A DNA stretch of 37,785 nucleotides from Methylophaga sp. (GCA_026988435.1 JALSLH010000070.1:1-37785); one strand, 5' to 3'. Shown: positions 9,205 through 18,581, counted from the first letter of the stretch. The notes: generated by a model not told the origin, from the sequence alone. A program made the numbers and translations.

Positions 9205-9792
9205 ATGGAAGAACTGATTCAAATTATTCAGGCTAACATTCAATATGCGCCTTTTATTATTTTTGGCACTTTGCTTTTGGCTGGCTTAAATATACCAGTT
9301 TCAGAAGATGCAATGCTATTTATAGCCGCTATTTTGGCAAGCAATCACCCTGAATACTTAGTGCAGTTATTTTTTGGTGTTTATTTAGGTGCTTATTTTT
9401 CTGATTTAATTTGTTATGGCCTGGGTCGAAAGGTGGGTCCTAAGTTATTGAAAATTAAATTTTTTGCTAGCATGGCTCCGCCTGAGAGGGTTGCTAAAAT
9501 TTCAGCCTATTATCAGAAATATGGCGTGATAACATTAATTATAGGACGTTTTATTCCCTTTGGTGTCAGAAATGCGTTATTTCTAACCGCTGGACTAGGT
9601 AAAATGAATTTCACAAAATTCGCGTTATCTGATTGGCTTGCTTGTACTATCTCTAGTGTTAGCTTCTTCAGCTTATATTATTATTACGGTGAAACTGTTA
9701 TTGATTATATTAAGCAAGGCAATATGGTAATTTTCAGTCTAGTATTAATTTTATTAGGTGTTTTTTGGTATAAAAATAAGCGTACAGCCTAG
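9205..9792 (+). CDS. DedA-family (VTT domain) inner membrane protein
   Basis: The 195-residue protein has several hydrophobic segments (about 15-32, 50-68, 112-132, 145-165, 172-188) and the DedA signature: NIPVSEDAMLF near the N terminus (re-entrant loop) and GRFIPFGVRNALFLTAGLG, with the conserved arginine and proline. DedA proteins are membrane transporters; recent work assigns members to recycling of undecaprenyl phosphate or phospholipid scrambling. uppP lies 600 bases downstream on the same strand, with a minus-strand lipoprotein gene between, so an undecaprenyl phosphate role is plausible but not shown. Confidence 0.88.
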   Translation: MEELIQIIQANIQYAPFIIFGTLLLAGLNIPVSEDAMLFIAAILASNHPEYLVQLFFGVYLGAYFSDLICYGLGRKVGPKLLKIKFFASMAPPERVAKISAYYQKYGVITLIIGRFIPFGVRNALFLTAGLGKMNFTKFALSDWLACTISSVSFFSLYYYYGETVIDYIKQGNMVIFSLVLILLGVFWYKNKRTA

Positions 9793-9838
9793 CGTGCTTG
9801 ATGTCATTAGGGCATGAGTCATACTAGGATTTGCTTAT

Positions 9839-9884
9839 GGGGGGGGGGCGCAGTGCATTGAATGTAGCTTGAAGCACTGCCCCC
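9839..9884. terminator. Ten-G tract forming a hairpin between convergent genes
   Basis: A run of ten G (9839-9848) opens a stem-loop: CAGTGC (9851-9856) pairs with GCACTG (9874-9879), and part of the G run pairs with CCCCC (9880-9884) across a small CG bulge. It lies between the convergent dedA and lipoprotein genes and may end transcription from both sides. The long G run is striking in AT-rich DNA and could vary in length. Confidence 0.55.
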
Positions 9885-9895
9885 TAATAGTTTTC

Positions 9896-10312
9896 TTATT
9901 TTACAAAACAACTTTTTTCTGCATAAGCTTCAGCTTCTTTTAAGCGTGTACGCAAATCTTTAGATTGCGCTGGGTCACGAAAAACGGAACCATTTTCACC
10001 GGGCGTGCTACGCAACATGGTAAAAGTAGAGGCAGCCTCGTATTCTGTGAAAGTTAATTTTTCAGCAATCTTGTCGATCTTACAGCCACAAGCATACTGC
10101 ACGATATAGTCTAATTTTCCGCCATGTTTAGCAATGCAATTAAATACATATTCTACGCGGTCACGAGTTGGATAATTGTTCATAACAATAGTATTCGTAT
10201 CTGTTGCTATCGTATTTTCTACTGACTTTTCTGATAAAGTTAGAGTTGAGCAGGCAGTTAATAGTGTGCTGCTAAGTAGTATTGCGCTTAATAAGAAAAC
10301 TTTTTTATTCAT
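9896..10312 (-). CDS. Small periplasmic lipoprotein of unknown function with four cysteines
   Basis: The protein begins with a lipoprotein signal: MNKK, a hydrophobic stretch FLLSAILLSST and the lipobox LLTAC with the lipidated cysteine at 21. The mature part has four cysteines, in VFNCIAKHGG, YACGCKID and the final SCFVK, and a conserved-looking core TPGENGSVFRDPA. I recall similar short proteins beside periplasmic redox genes in methylotrophs, but cannot check that here, so no function is given. The frame can begin at a GTG at 10324; the ATG at 10312 gives a clean signal peptide. It is convergent with dedA and divergent from uppP. Confidence 0.75.
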   Translation of the reverse strand: MNKKVFLLSAILLSSTLLTACSTLTLSEKSVENTIATDTNTIVMNNYPTRDRVEYVFNCIAKHGGKLDYIVQYACGCKIDKIAEKLTFTEYEAASTFTMLRSTPGENGSVFRDPAQSKDLRTRLKEAEAYAEKSCFVK

Positions 10313-10398
10313 AATGTTAATCACTGGAAAGTAATAAAGGTAAAATAGATTTTTATTTTATCACTGTTTTTTATGATTATTCTATCAGGGTATTTTTT

Positions 10399-11193
10399 AT
10401 GGATATTTTTCAGGCGCTTGCTTTAGCTATTTTACAGGGATTGACGGAATTTTTACCGATTTCAAGCTCGGCACATTTAATTTTATTGCCAGTATTGTTG
10501 GGTTGGGAAGATCAGGGTTTAGCATTTGATGTGGCGGTACATGTTGGAACTTTGACTGCTGTTGTGGTTTATTACCGTAAAGATTTAGCTAAGATTATTA
10601 GTGCATGGCTGGGGTCTTTAATAGGAAAGGGTTTTACTGATGATGCTAAATTGGCATGGTATGTGGGTTTAGGCACAATTCCTGTTGGCTTGGTTGGGAT
10701 AAGTTTATCTGATGCAATGCAGGAGGCATTACGTTCACCTTTAGTTATTGCAGGCGCAACTATTATCTTTGCATTACTCTTATGGTGGGCAGAAAAACGC
10801 GTTAAAGAACAGCGAACTAAGATTACTTTGGTGGATGCGATTATGGTGGGTCTATTTCAGGCTATTGCTTTAATTCCAGGGACATCACGCTCAGGCATTA
10901 CTATTACGGCTGGCTTGCTATTGGGCTTAACGCGTGAAAATGCAGCTAAGTTTTCTTTTTTATTATCTATCCCGGTGATTGCTTTAGCTGGCTCTTTAAA
11001 AGCTTTGGAATTATATCAGTCAGATGTGGCTGTCAGCTGGGATTTTATGTCGATTGGCGCAGTGGCTTCTGCGGTCGTTGCTTATCTTAGTATTTCTTGG
11101 TTTTTAAGGTTACTTAATAAAATTGGTATGATGCCTTTCGTTTGGTATCGTTTAGTATTGGGTGTCATCCTGATCGCCGTATTTATCAGATAA
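10399..11193 (+). CDS. uppP: Undecaprenyl-diphosphatase
   Basis: UppP (BacA) dephosphorylates undecaprenyl diphosphate at the outer face of the inner membrane, supplying the lipid carrier for peptidoglycan and surface glycans; extra copies give bacitracin resistance. The 264-residue protein is nearly all membrane segments and has both active-site motifs: LQGLTEFLPISSSAHLIL at 13-30 (glutamate and serine box) and IPGTSRSGITI near 159-169 with the catalytic arginine. The last 42 bases overlap the 3' end of smr on the other strand. The start follows an intergenic gap with no clear terminator upstream. Confidence 0.97.
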   Translation: MDIFQALALAILQGLTEFLPISSSAHLILLPVLLGWEDQGLAFDVAVHVGTLTAVVVYYRKDLAKIISAWLGSLIGKGFTDDAKLAWYVGLGTIPVGLVGISLSDAMQEALRSPLVIAGATIIFALLLWWAEKRVKEQRTKITLVDAIMVGLFQAIALIPGTSRSGITITAGLLLGLTRENAAKFSFLLSIPVIALAGSLKALELYQSDVAVSWDFMSIGAVASAVVAYLSISWFLRLLNKIGMMPFVWYRLVLGVILIAVFIR

Positions 11194-11721
11194 ACGTAGT
11201 AAGACAAAAACAGCGCCAGCACCGCCATCTTTTTGTGCGGTGGAGCAAAATGCTTGTACTTCTTGGTGTTGTCTTAACCATATATTGATGTCATTTTTTA
11301 GCACGGGTAAATTATTTGCTGAGCGGTAGCCTTTACCATGAATAATACGTACGCAACGGTAGCCATCTTGTTCGCAAAAATGTAGAAATTTGATAAGTTC
11401 TCGTTTGGCTGCTGCGCTGGTTAATCCATGTAGGTCTAATTCAGCATCGAGCCCATAATGGCCGCGACGCATTTTTTTTAGGACATTTTTTTGTAGTCCT
11501 GGTGCGGTATAGCTTAACGTGTCTTCAGCATGTAAGGCATCAACAGATTCTGATGGTGTAAGCGTTAATTTATTGGTAATCTGCTGGGCGTTTTTCTTCG
11601 GGTAGGGTTTAGGTTTTTGTGTGGGCGCTAAGGTATGTTTATCCGATTTAATTGGACTTACTTTACCAATGGCCTCAAGAAATAAGTGGCTATCTTCTTT
11701 TTTTACAGTTTTATTGGTCAC
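11152..11721 (-). CDS. Smr-domain protein (SmrA/SmrB-like endonuclease)
   Basis: The 189-residue protein has an N-terminal DSHLFLEAIGKVSPIKSD segment typical of proteobacterial Smr proteins and a C-terminal Smr domain with LDLHGLT (about 97-103) and HGKGYRS (about 130), ending GAGAVFVLLRL. SmrB in E. coli cleaves mRNA at collided ribosomes; other Smr proteins nick DNA. The DLHGL and HGKG motifs needed for nuclease activity are present. The likely start is a GTG at 11721, close to the conserved N terminus. The tail after VLLRL adds 12 residues and overlaps the uppP 3' end in antisense. Confidence 0.88.
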   Translation of the reverse strand: MTNKTVKKEDSHLFLEAIGKVSPIKSDKHTLAPTQKPKPYPKKNAQQITNKLTLTPSESVDALHAEDTLSYTAPGLQKNVLKKMRRGHYGLDAELDLHGLTSAAAKRELIKFLHFCEQDGYRCVRIIHGKGYRSANNLPVLKNDINIWLRQHQEVQAFCSTAQKDGGAGAVFVLLRLSDKYGDQDDTQY

Positions 11722-11783
11722 GTGAGCTGTTTTTTGTCAGTTTAATTGCTAATATAATTGATTTTATAGAGTTTAATGAATAA

Positions 11784-12527
11784 ATGCATATTCTGCTGAG
11801 TAATGATGATGGATATTTGGCGCAAGGCTTGATTGCGCTGGCGGATGGCTTACGCTCATTTGCCGATATTTCCGTAGTAGCACCGGATAAAAACCGCAGT
11901 GCTGCAAGTAATTCTTTAACCTTAGAAATGCCCTTGCGTGCACATGAAATGGCCAATGGCTTTATTAAAGTGGATGGTACTCCGACTGATTGTGTGCACT
12001 TAGCAATTACTGGTTTGTTAAAAGAAGAGCCTGATATGGTGTTTTCAGGCATTAATCATGGCGCGAATTTAGGGGATGATGTGCTCTATTCGGGGACGGT
12101 TGCTGCGGCAACAGAAGGGCGATTTTTAGGTTTGCCAGCTGTAGCTATGTCTATGGTTAGTAGTAATCCACAGCATTTTGCATCAGCGGTTAACGTCGCT
12201 CAGATTATTTTGCAACGCTTATTAGATAAACCTTTGGCAAAAGATATTTTATTAAATGTCAATGTACCTGATTTGCCATGGTCTGATATTAAGGGGTTTC
12301 AATCAACGCGTTTAGGTCAAAGGCATAAAGCCGAGCCTGTTATTCAAAGCCAAGATCCAAGAGGGCGTGCTATTTATTGGGTTGGGCCGCCAGGTGCTGA
12401 GCAAGATGCTGGCCCGGGAACGGATTTTTACGCAGTTAGCCAAGGCTATGTATCTGTGACACCATTACAATTAGATTTAACGCGTTATGACGCACTGGAT
12501 ATGATTAAGGACTGGTTGCCCGCATGA
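11784..12527 (+). CDS. surE: 5'/3'-nucleotidase SurE
   Basis: SurE is a metal-dependent survival phosphatase acting on nucleoside monophosphates and short polyphosphate. The 247-residue protein starts MHILLSNDDGYLAQGL with the metal-binding NDDG aspartates at 8-9, continues with VVAPDKNRSAASNSLT (active-site loop with the metal-binding serine and asparagine), GTPTDCVHLAI, and SGINHGANLGDDVLYSGTV. It overlaps pcm by four bases (ATGA), the classical surE-pcm pair. Confidence 0.97.
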   Translation: MHILLSNDDGYLAQGLIALADGLRSFADISVVAPDKNRSAASNSLTLEMPLRAHEMANGFIKVDGTPTDCVHLAITGLLKEEPDMVFSGINHGANLGDDVLYSGTVAAATEGRFLGLPAVAMSMVSSNPQHFASAVNVAQIILQRLLDKPLAKDILLNVNVPDLPWSDIKGFQSTRLGQRHKAEPVIQSQDPRGRAIYWVGPPGAEQDAGPGTDFYAVSQGYVSVTPLQLDLTRYDALDMIKDWLPA

Positions 12528-13192
12528 AAGCTTTATTACAAACAGAAGGGATTGGCATGACCTCCCGCCGTACGCGCGAACGCATGATTGATCGGTTGAT
12601 TGAACAGGGTATTAGTAGTCATAAAATTTTGGATGCCATGCGCAATGTGCCACGACATTTATTTATGGATGATGCATTAGCGAGTCGGGCTTATGAAGAT
12701 ACAGCTTTACCTATAGGCTACGGACAAACTATTTCGCAACCTTATATTGTTGCCAAAATGACCGAATTATTACTTGATCATCAACATATGAAAAATGTAC
12801 TGGAGATTGGTACAGGCTGTGGCTATCAGACAGCTGTTTTGGCGCAGTTAGTAGATTATGTGTATTCAGTTGAACGTATTGAGCCACTCTATAAGCAAGC
12901 AAAAAATAGACTGTGGGATTTACAAGTGCGTAATGTGAGTTATTTGCACAGTGATGGCGGTTGGGGCTGGCCGGAAAAAGCACCGTATGATGGGATTTTA
13001 GTGGCAGCAGCGCCGCCAGAAATTCCACAGGCATTATTAGATCAAATGGCTGTAGGCGGAATTATGCTGATTCCTATTGGTAAAGAGCGAGGTGTGCAAG
13101 AGTTGCAAAGGGTTATTCGTACGCGAACGGGGTATGAAATAGAGTCTTTAGAGCCGGTGAGTTTTGTGCCTTTTTTATCGGGTAAGAAATAA
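12524..13192 (+). CDS. pcm: Protein-L-isoaspartate O-methyltransferase
   Basis: Pcm uses S-adenosylmethionine to methylate isoaspartyl residues that arise in ageing proteins, which starts their repair. The 222 residues include the family N-terminal segment NVPRHLFMDD, then LPIGYGQTISQPYIVAKMTELL and the SAM loop VLEIGTGCGYQTAVLA (about 90-105), ending with the YDGILVAAAPPEIPQAL stretch. It overlaps surE by four bases and yqaA by one, so the three genes are probably one operon. nlpD and rpoS, which often follow in other gammaproteobacteria, are not here. Confidence 0.96.
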   Translation: MKALLQTEGIGMTSRRTRERMIDRLIEQGISSHKILDAMRNVPRHLFMDDALASRAYEDTALPIGYGQTISQPYIVAKMTELLLDHQHMKNVLEIGTGCGYQTAVLAQLVDYVYSVERIEPLYKQAKNRLWDLQVRNVSYLHSDGGWGWPEKAPYDGILVAAAPPEIPQALLDQMAVGGIMLIPIGKERGVQELQRVIRTRTGYEIESLEPVSFVPFLSGKK

Positions 13193-13773
13193 TGTTTAAA
13201 AAACTATATGATAAAGTTATTCAGTTTTCCAAACATCGGCACGCCACTAAATATTTAGCGGCTTTAAGTTTTGCTGAGTCTTCGTTTTTCCCCGTGCCTC
13301 CAGATGTAATGTTGGCACCTATGGTTCTCGCACAACAAGAAAAAGCATGGCGTTTAGCACTTATTACCACTATGGCTTCTGTTCTTGGTGGAATGCTAGG
13401 GTATGCTATTGGTTATTTTTTATTTGACATGATTCAACCTTGGCTAGAGGGCACGCATTATTGGTCTAAATACCAATTAGCGGAGCAGTGGTTCAAAGAC
13501 TGGGGTTTTTGGGCTATTTTTATTGCTGGTTTTTCGCCTATTCCTTATAAAGTATTTACCATTGCGGCAGGCACTTTATCTATGCTGTTTTTGCCCTTTG
13601 TATTCGCTTCTTTTTTTGGTCGTGGTGCGCGATTTTTCTTGGTGGCAGGCCTTCTAGCATGGGGGGGCGAACGCTTTGAGTCAAAATTACGTCAATATAT
13701 GGATATTATTGGCTGGTTTGTTGTCGTTTTGTTGGTGGTTGCTTTGGGTGTTTATAAGTATTTAAATCCATAG
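13192..13773 (+). CDS. YqaA family membrane protein (DedA superfamily)
   Basis: The 193-residue protein has the YqaA layout: a short N-terminal helix (MFKKLYDKVIQFSKHRHA), then ALSFAESSFFPVPPDVMLAPMVL with the SFFPVPPD re-entrant motif, and FIAGFSPIPYKVFTIAAG, which carries the DedA-type proline loop. About four to five hydrophobic segments are seen. The start codon shares one base with the pcm stop. The function of YqaA is not established; relatives in the VTT superfamily move lipids across the membrane. A seven-G run lies in the coding sequence at 13661-13667. Confidence 0.85.
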   Translation: MFKKLYDKVIQFSKHRHATKYLAALSFAESSFFPVPPDVMLAPMVLAQQEKAWRLALITTMASVLGGMLGYAIGYFLFDMIQPWLEGTHYWSKYQLAEQWFKDWGFWAIFIAGFSPIPYKVFTIAAGTLSMLFLPFVFASFFGRGARFFLVAGLLAWGGERFESKLRQYMDIIGWFVVVLLVVALGVYKYLNP

Positions 13774-13784
13774 GGCTATGTATT

Positions 13785-13831
13785 TGTGGGAGTGGCTTTA
13801 GCTATGATTACGCGATTAATTTGCTTCCACA
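13785..13831. repeat. Decayed REP-like palindrome
   Basis: TGTGGGAG at 13785-13792 and CTTCCACA near 13824-13831 pair with one mismatch, and GGCTTTAGC and CGCGA lie between them. The left half resembles the REP-like palindrome at 9080-9126, the right half has diverged. It follows yqaA directly. Confidence 0.5.
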
Positions 13832-13882
13832 AAACTTGATAATTGCCAATACTTGAATTGCACTTTTTTGTTGATAATATTA

Positions 13883-14311
13883 TTAATCCAGCCACTCAAT
13901 AATATGATCTTCTAAATCATCTATTTGAGATTCTTTCATGGCAAAGCTACTAATTGAAACACCTGCATCTTGTACACTGTCTTGTGTACCGGAAATTAGG
14001 GGGTGCCAATTAGGCAGTTTTTTGCCATCGGTGAGTAGTCGGTAAGCACAGGTTGCTGGAAGCCAAGTATATTCAGAAAAATCATGTTGTTTTAAATCTA
14101 TGCACTCAGGCACTAAGCTTGTTCGCTCAGAATATCGAGTGCAACGACAAGTACCTAAATCAATCAAATCACAAACCGCACTGGTGAAAAAAATCTCTCC
14201 GCTGTCTTCATCTTCAAGTTTATTCAGGCAGCATTTTCCGCAGCTATCACATAAAGACTCCCATTCTTCAGTGGTCATGTCTGATAACTTCTTTGTTTCC
14301 CAAAAATTCAT
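13883..14311 (-). CDS. YcgN family cysteine-cluster protein (UPF0260)
   Basis: The 142-residue protein matches the YcgN family: NFWETKKLSDMTTEEWESLC, then CDSCGKCCLNKLEDEDSGEI and CDLIDLGTCRCTRYSER, giving a cysteine-rich zinc/iron-cluster type region, and the C-terminal WLPATCAYRLL with LPNWHPLISG. The biochemical role of the family is unknown. It is on the minus strand, convergent with yqaA. Confidence 0.9.
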   Translation of the reverse strand: MNFWETKKLSDMTTEEWESLCDSCGKCCLNKLEDEDSGEIFFTSAVCDLIDLGTCRCTRYSERTSLVPECIDLKQHDFSEYTWLPATCAYRLLTDGKKLPNWHPLISGTQDSVQDAGVSISSFAMKESQIDDLEDHIIEWLD

Positions 14312-14486
14312 AAGTAGGTATTTTGCATAACGGATAGGTTGAATAGATAAATCTATTATTTTTTAAATCGCTTAGTTAGAACAGTTGCTTTTCTTTGTAT
14401 AATATCATTGCTTTAGAGGCAGGGTATTAATAATAAAAGATGGGTTATAAAGATTAAGGTAAAATTAAGTAATCAAAGTACTTATT

Positions 14487-15092
14487 ATGGTGAAAGCTAT
14501 GTTGGCTCATTCTGTTGGATTGCAAATAACTGAAAATGAATATCTCGATGCTGAGCAAGATGCTCAGGTACGGCATGAGTTAATGGATGGCTATATTTAT
14601 GCGATGACTGGGGCGAGTGATAAGCATAATAAAATCACAGGTAATCTATTTGCAGAACTTAGAAATGACTTAAAGCATATGAATGCGCCTTGTACTGCTT
14701 ACATTAATGACATGAAAGTCAAAGTGCAAAATAACTTTTACTACCCTGACGTGATGGTGGTTTGTGATAATAATGACAAGGAAAGTGAATTCTACAAAAC
14801 TAAGCCAACGACTATTATTGAAGTGCTTTCACCCTCTACCCGGCGTATTGATAAAACTATTAAAAGAGTGACCTATCAATCTTTACCTACATTGCAGGAA
14901 TATGTTCTTATTGAGCAAGATAAAGTGGAAATAGAAGTCTTTACACGCAGCAGTAGTGGTTGGCAGGCGGAATATTATTATCTCGGCGATAGTATCACCT
15001 TTGCGTCGATTGGGGTGACTGTACAAGTGGAAGATATTTATTATCAGGTCAATAATGACGATGTTTTGGCTTATGTTAAAACAGAAAATTAA
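14487..15092 (+). CDS. Uma2 family (PD-(D/E)XK nuclease fold) protein
   Basis: The 201-residue protein shows the Uma2/DUF820 pattern: EYLDAEQDAQVRHELMDGYI at the start, HNKITGNLFAEL, then the nuclease-fold core YYPDVMVVCDNND (metal aspartate), TTIIEVLSPSTRR (metal glutamate) and the QEYVLIEQD strand. The family is known for high copy numbers in cyanobacteria and some filamentous bacteria and its role is unclear; restriction-like nuclease activity is predicted. The start may be the ATG at 14487 or the one at 14499, which has GGTGA six bases upstream. A TATAAT at 14398-14403 could serve as its -10. Confidence 0.85.
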   Translation: MVKAMLAHSVGLQITENEYLDAEQDAQVRHELMDGYIYAMTGASDKHNKITGNLFAELRNDLKHMNAPCTAYINDMKVKVQNNFYYPDVMVVCDNNDKESEFYKTKPTTIIEVLSPSTRRIDKTIKRVTYQSLPTLQEYVLIEQDKVEIEVFTRSSSGWQAEYYYLGDSITFASIGVTVQVEDIYYQVNNDDVLAYVKTEN

Positions 15093-15355
15093 AGTGGCAA
15101 TATTATCTACAAATAGATATTATGGAACGACTTAAAATTATTTTTAATCATTATTTTTCAAGTTGTTACGAATAATATTAGCTTTGCTTTCTACTTTTGA
15201 AAGCTGAGCTGTATTTTTGTCTATTAACAGTAAGATATCTGAAGGCGGCAATCCTTAGTCATTTCCCTAGACATTATGATCCAAAAATTGAAAATAAATG
15301 ACGATTTTATATGAATGGTTTCATATGTTATTGATATAATTATGTAAAAATTTTA

Positions 15356-15370
15356 TGGAATGAATTATGC
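15356..15370 (+). promoter_or_regulatory. Candidate sigma-54 promoter for flgL
   Basis: TGGAATGAATTATGC keeps the invariant GG (-24) and GC (-12) separated by ten bases and matches most of the consensus TGGCACG-N4-TTGC. It lies 46 bases before the flgL ATG. Sigma-54 control of rod and hook genes is common in polar-flagellated gammaproteobacteria. The 323-base gap from 15093 to 15415 otherwise shows no gene. Confidence 0.55.
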
Positions 15371-15415
15371 TTTTTGTTAGATATTGATGACTAATAGAAT
15401 AAACAGGAGATAAGC

Positions 15416-16333
15416 ATGAGAATATCAACGTCTTGGGCGCAGCAGCTAAGTGTTAACGCCATGCTTAATCAACAAGCAAAAGTATCCGATACGCAAATGC
15501 AATTATCTACGGGCTTAAAGAATTTGACGCCTGCGGATGATCCTATTGCGGCTAAAAAAGTGTTGGATTTTCAACAATATATTGATAAGACAACACAGTA
15601 CCAAGAAAATGTAGATGTTGCTAAATCGCGTAATGGGCTTGAAGGCTCTGTATTAACAAATAGTCGAGATAGTTTGTTACGGGCACGAGACCTTGCAGTT
15701 CAAGCATTAAATGAAGGGGTACTGAAGCAAGAAGATAAAACGGCAATTGCTGAAGAAATTAAACAAATTCAATCTCATATGTTAGCTTTAGCAAACACTC
15801 AGGACGCTAACGGCGAATATATTTTTTCGGGCGCACTTTCTAAAACATCTACATTTGATTCTGCTTATACATTTACCGGAAGCCAAGTGCAAAGGGAACT
15901 TCAAATTGCTCCTGATAGGCGTATTGCTGATGGTGATTTGGGCTATACAGTCTTTGAAAATATACCAACAGCCTCAGCTGCCCCACCTGCAACAAGAAAT
16001 ATTTTTGCGACATTAGGCGCTTTTGTTGATGCATTAGAAGGAACTGTAACGCCTTATCATGGCACAATTAATGAGGCTTTAGCTGATCTTGATAGTACAT
16101 TAGAAAGGGTTGGAGAAGCAGAGGCAAGAGTGGGAGCTAGATTAAGAGCGCTAGATGATCAGGCTAATCAAAATGAAAGCTATCTTATTTCTATGCAGAC
16201 TACCTTGTCTGAAGTAAAAGATTTAGATTATGCCGAAGCTATTAGTCGATTTGAGATGGATAGTGCTATTTTGCAAGCTTCTCAGCAGTCATTTTCAAAA
16301 GTACAGCAATTATCATTATTTAATTATTTTTAA
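15416..16333 (+). CDS. flgL: Flagellar hook-filament junction protein FlgL (HAP3)
   Basis: FlgL joins the hook-associated protein FlgK to the flagellin filament outside the cell. The 305-residue protein starts MRISTSWAQQLSVNAMLNQQ and has the flagellin-like N-terminal coiled coil with QLSTGLKNLTPADDPIAAKK, a central segment, and the C-terminal helix LDYAEAISRFEMDSAILQAS ending SLFNYF, typical of FlgL. The start has CAGGAGATAAGC before ATG. flgK, its usual neighbour, is not here; instead a Uma2 gene precedes it and the sugar genes follow 92 bases downstream. Confidence 0.93.
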   Translation: MRISTSWAQQLSVNAMLNQQAKVSDTQMQLSTGLKNLTPADDPIAAKKVLDFQQYIDKTTQYQENVDVAKSRNGLEGSVLTNSRDSLLRARDLAVQALNEGVLKQEDKTAIAEEIKQIQSHMLALANTQDANGEYIFSGALSKTSTFDSAYTFTGSQVQRELQIAPDRRIADGDLGYTVFENIPTASAAPPATRNIFATLGAFVDALEGTVTPYHGTINEALADLDSTLERVGEAEARVGARLRALDDQANQNESYLISMQTTLSEVKDLDYAEAISRFEMDSAILQASQQSFSKVQQLSLFNYF

Positions 16334-16410
16334 AAAATTGTAGACATTCTCAGCTTATTAGAACTTTCGGGTTAAGGAAGTTTCTTTGGCTATTTGAAGT
16401 TGTTGCGTGA

Positions 16411-17421
<1,011 letters not shown>

Positions 17422-17423
17422 AT

Positions 17424-18581
17424 ATGATTCCTTATGGGCGGCAAAGTATTTCAGAAGAAGATATCCAAGCAGTTGTGAATGTTTTACGCTCTGATTATTT
17501 AACACAGGGCTCTGTTGTTCCGAAATTTGAGCAAGCGGTTGCGGATTATGTGGGGGCCAATTATGCGGTGGCAGTTAATAGTGGCACTTCAGCTTTACAT
17601 ATTGCCTGTCTTGCGCTGGGTTTAGGCGAGGGTGATTGGGTATGGACCTCGCCAAATACCTTTGTCGCTTCGGCAAACTGTGCTTTGTATTGTGGTGCGC
17701 AGGTTGATTTTGTTGATATAGATCCTGACACTTTTAATATGAGTATTTCGGCTTTAGAGTGCAAGTTACAACAAGCAGAAAAAGCAGGAACATTACCTAA
17801 AATTGTGATTCCAGTGCATTTTTCCGGTTTGTCGTGTGATATGCAGGATATTGCTCGATTAGCTAAGCAATATGGTTTTTATGTTATTGAGGATGCTTGT
17901 CATGCAATTGGTGGTAAATATCAAAATAAATTGATAGGTAGTTGCTGTTACTCGGATATTAGCGTGTTTAGTTTTCATCCAGTGAAAATCATCACCACGG
18001 CTGAAGGCGGTATGGCGATGACTAATCAGCCTTTATTAGCTAAAAAAATGCAGTTGCTCAGAAGTCATGGTATTACTCGTGATGCCGATAAAATGTCTCA
18101 CGAGCCAGATGGAGCTTGGTATTATCAACAAATTGATTTGGGCCTTAATTATCGTCTAACCGAGCTACAAGCTGCTTTAGGCTTAAGGCAATTAGGTAGG
18201 ATAGTTGCCTTTGTTGAGCGCCGGCATCAAATAGCTCAGCAATATCAAACGCTTTTATCATCCCTGCCTTTAGATATGCAATATCAGTCAGAAGATTGTT
18301 ATTCTGCTTGGCATATTTTTGTAATTCGTGTGCATTTAACGGTAGAGAAAAAATCACATAAACAAATTTTTGCAGCATTACGACAGTTAGGTATTGGTGT
18401 TAATGTGCATTATATCCCTGTGCATTTACAGCCTTATTATCAGCAAATGGGTTTTAGGAAAGGCGACTTCCCTGAAGCGGAAAGTTACTATGATACGGCA
18501 ATTACACTGCCTATTTTTCCTGACTTAACAGATGAGCAAGTGGTTTTTATTGTTGAAAAATTGAGTGAAGTGTTGAAATGA
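17424..18581 (+). CDS. pseC: UDP-4-amino-4,6-dideoxy-N-acetyl-altrosamine transaminase PseC
   Basis: PseC is the PLP-dependent aminotransferase that adds an amino group at C4 of the PseB product, using glutamate. The 385 residues follow the DegT/DnrJ/EryC1 fold: GRQSISEEDIQAVVNVLRS and YLTQGSVVPKFEQAVADYVG at the start, the cofactor aspartate D157 in IEDACHAIGG, and the Schiff-base lysine K188 in FSFHPVKIITTAEGG. The start follows pseB by two bases and the stop overlaps the pseF ATG (ATGA). No defect is visible. Confidence 0.95.
   Translation: MIPYGRQSISEEDIQAVVNVLRSDYLTQGSVVPKFEQAVADYVGANYAVAVNSGTSALHIACLALGLGEGDWVWTSPNTFVASANCALYCGAQVDFVDIDPDTFNMSISALECKLQQAEKAGTLPKIVIPVHFSGLSCDMQDIARLAKQYGFYVIEDACHAIGGKYQNKLIGSCCYSDISVFSFHPVKIITTAEGGMAMTNQPLLAKKMQLLRSHGITRDADKMSHEPDGAWYYQQIDLGLNYRLTELQAALGLRQLGRIVAFVERRHQIAQQYQTLLSSLPLDMQYQSEDCYSAWHIFVIRVHLTVEKKSHKQIFAALRQLGIGVNVHYIPVHLQPYYQQMGFRKGDFPEAESYYDTAITLPIFPDLTDEQVVFIVEKLSEVLK

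Noticed and set aside
11711-12052. Minus-strand frame of 113 codons across surE
   Set aside because: Antisense to the conserved surE N terminus; no recognisable domain.
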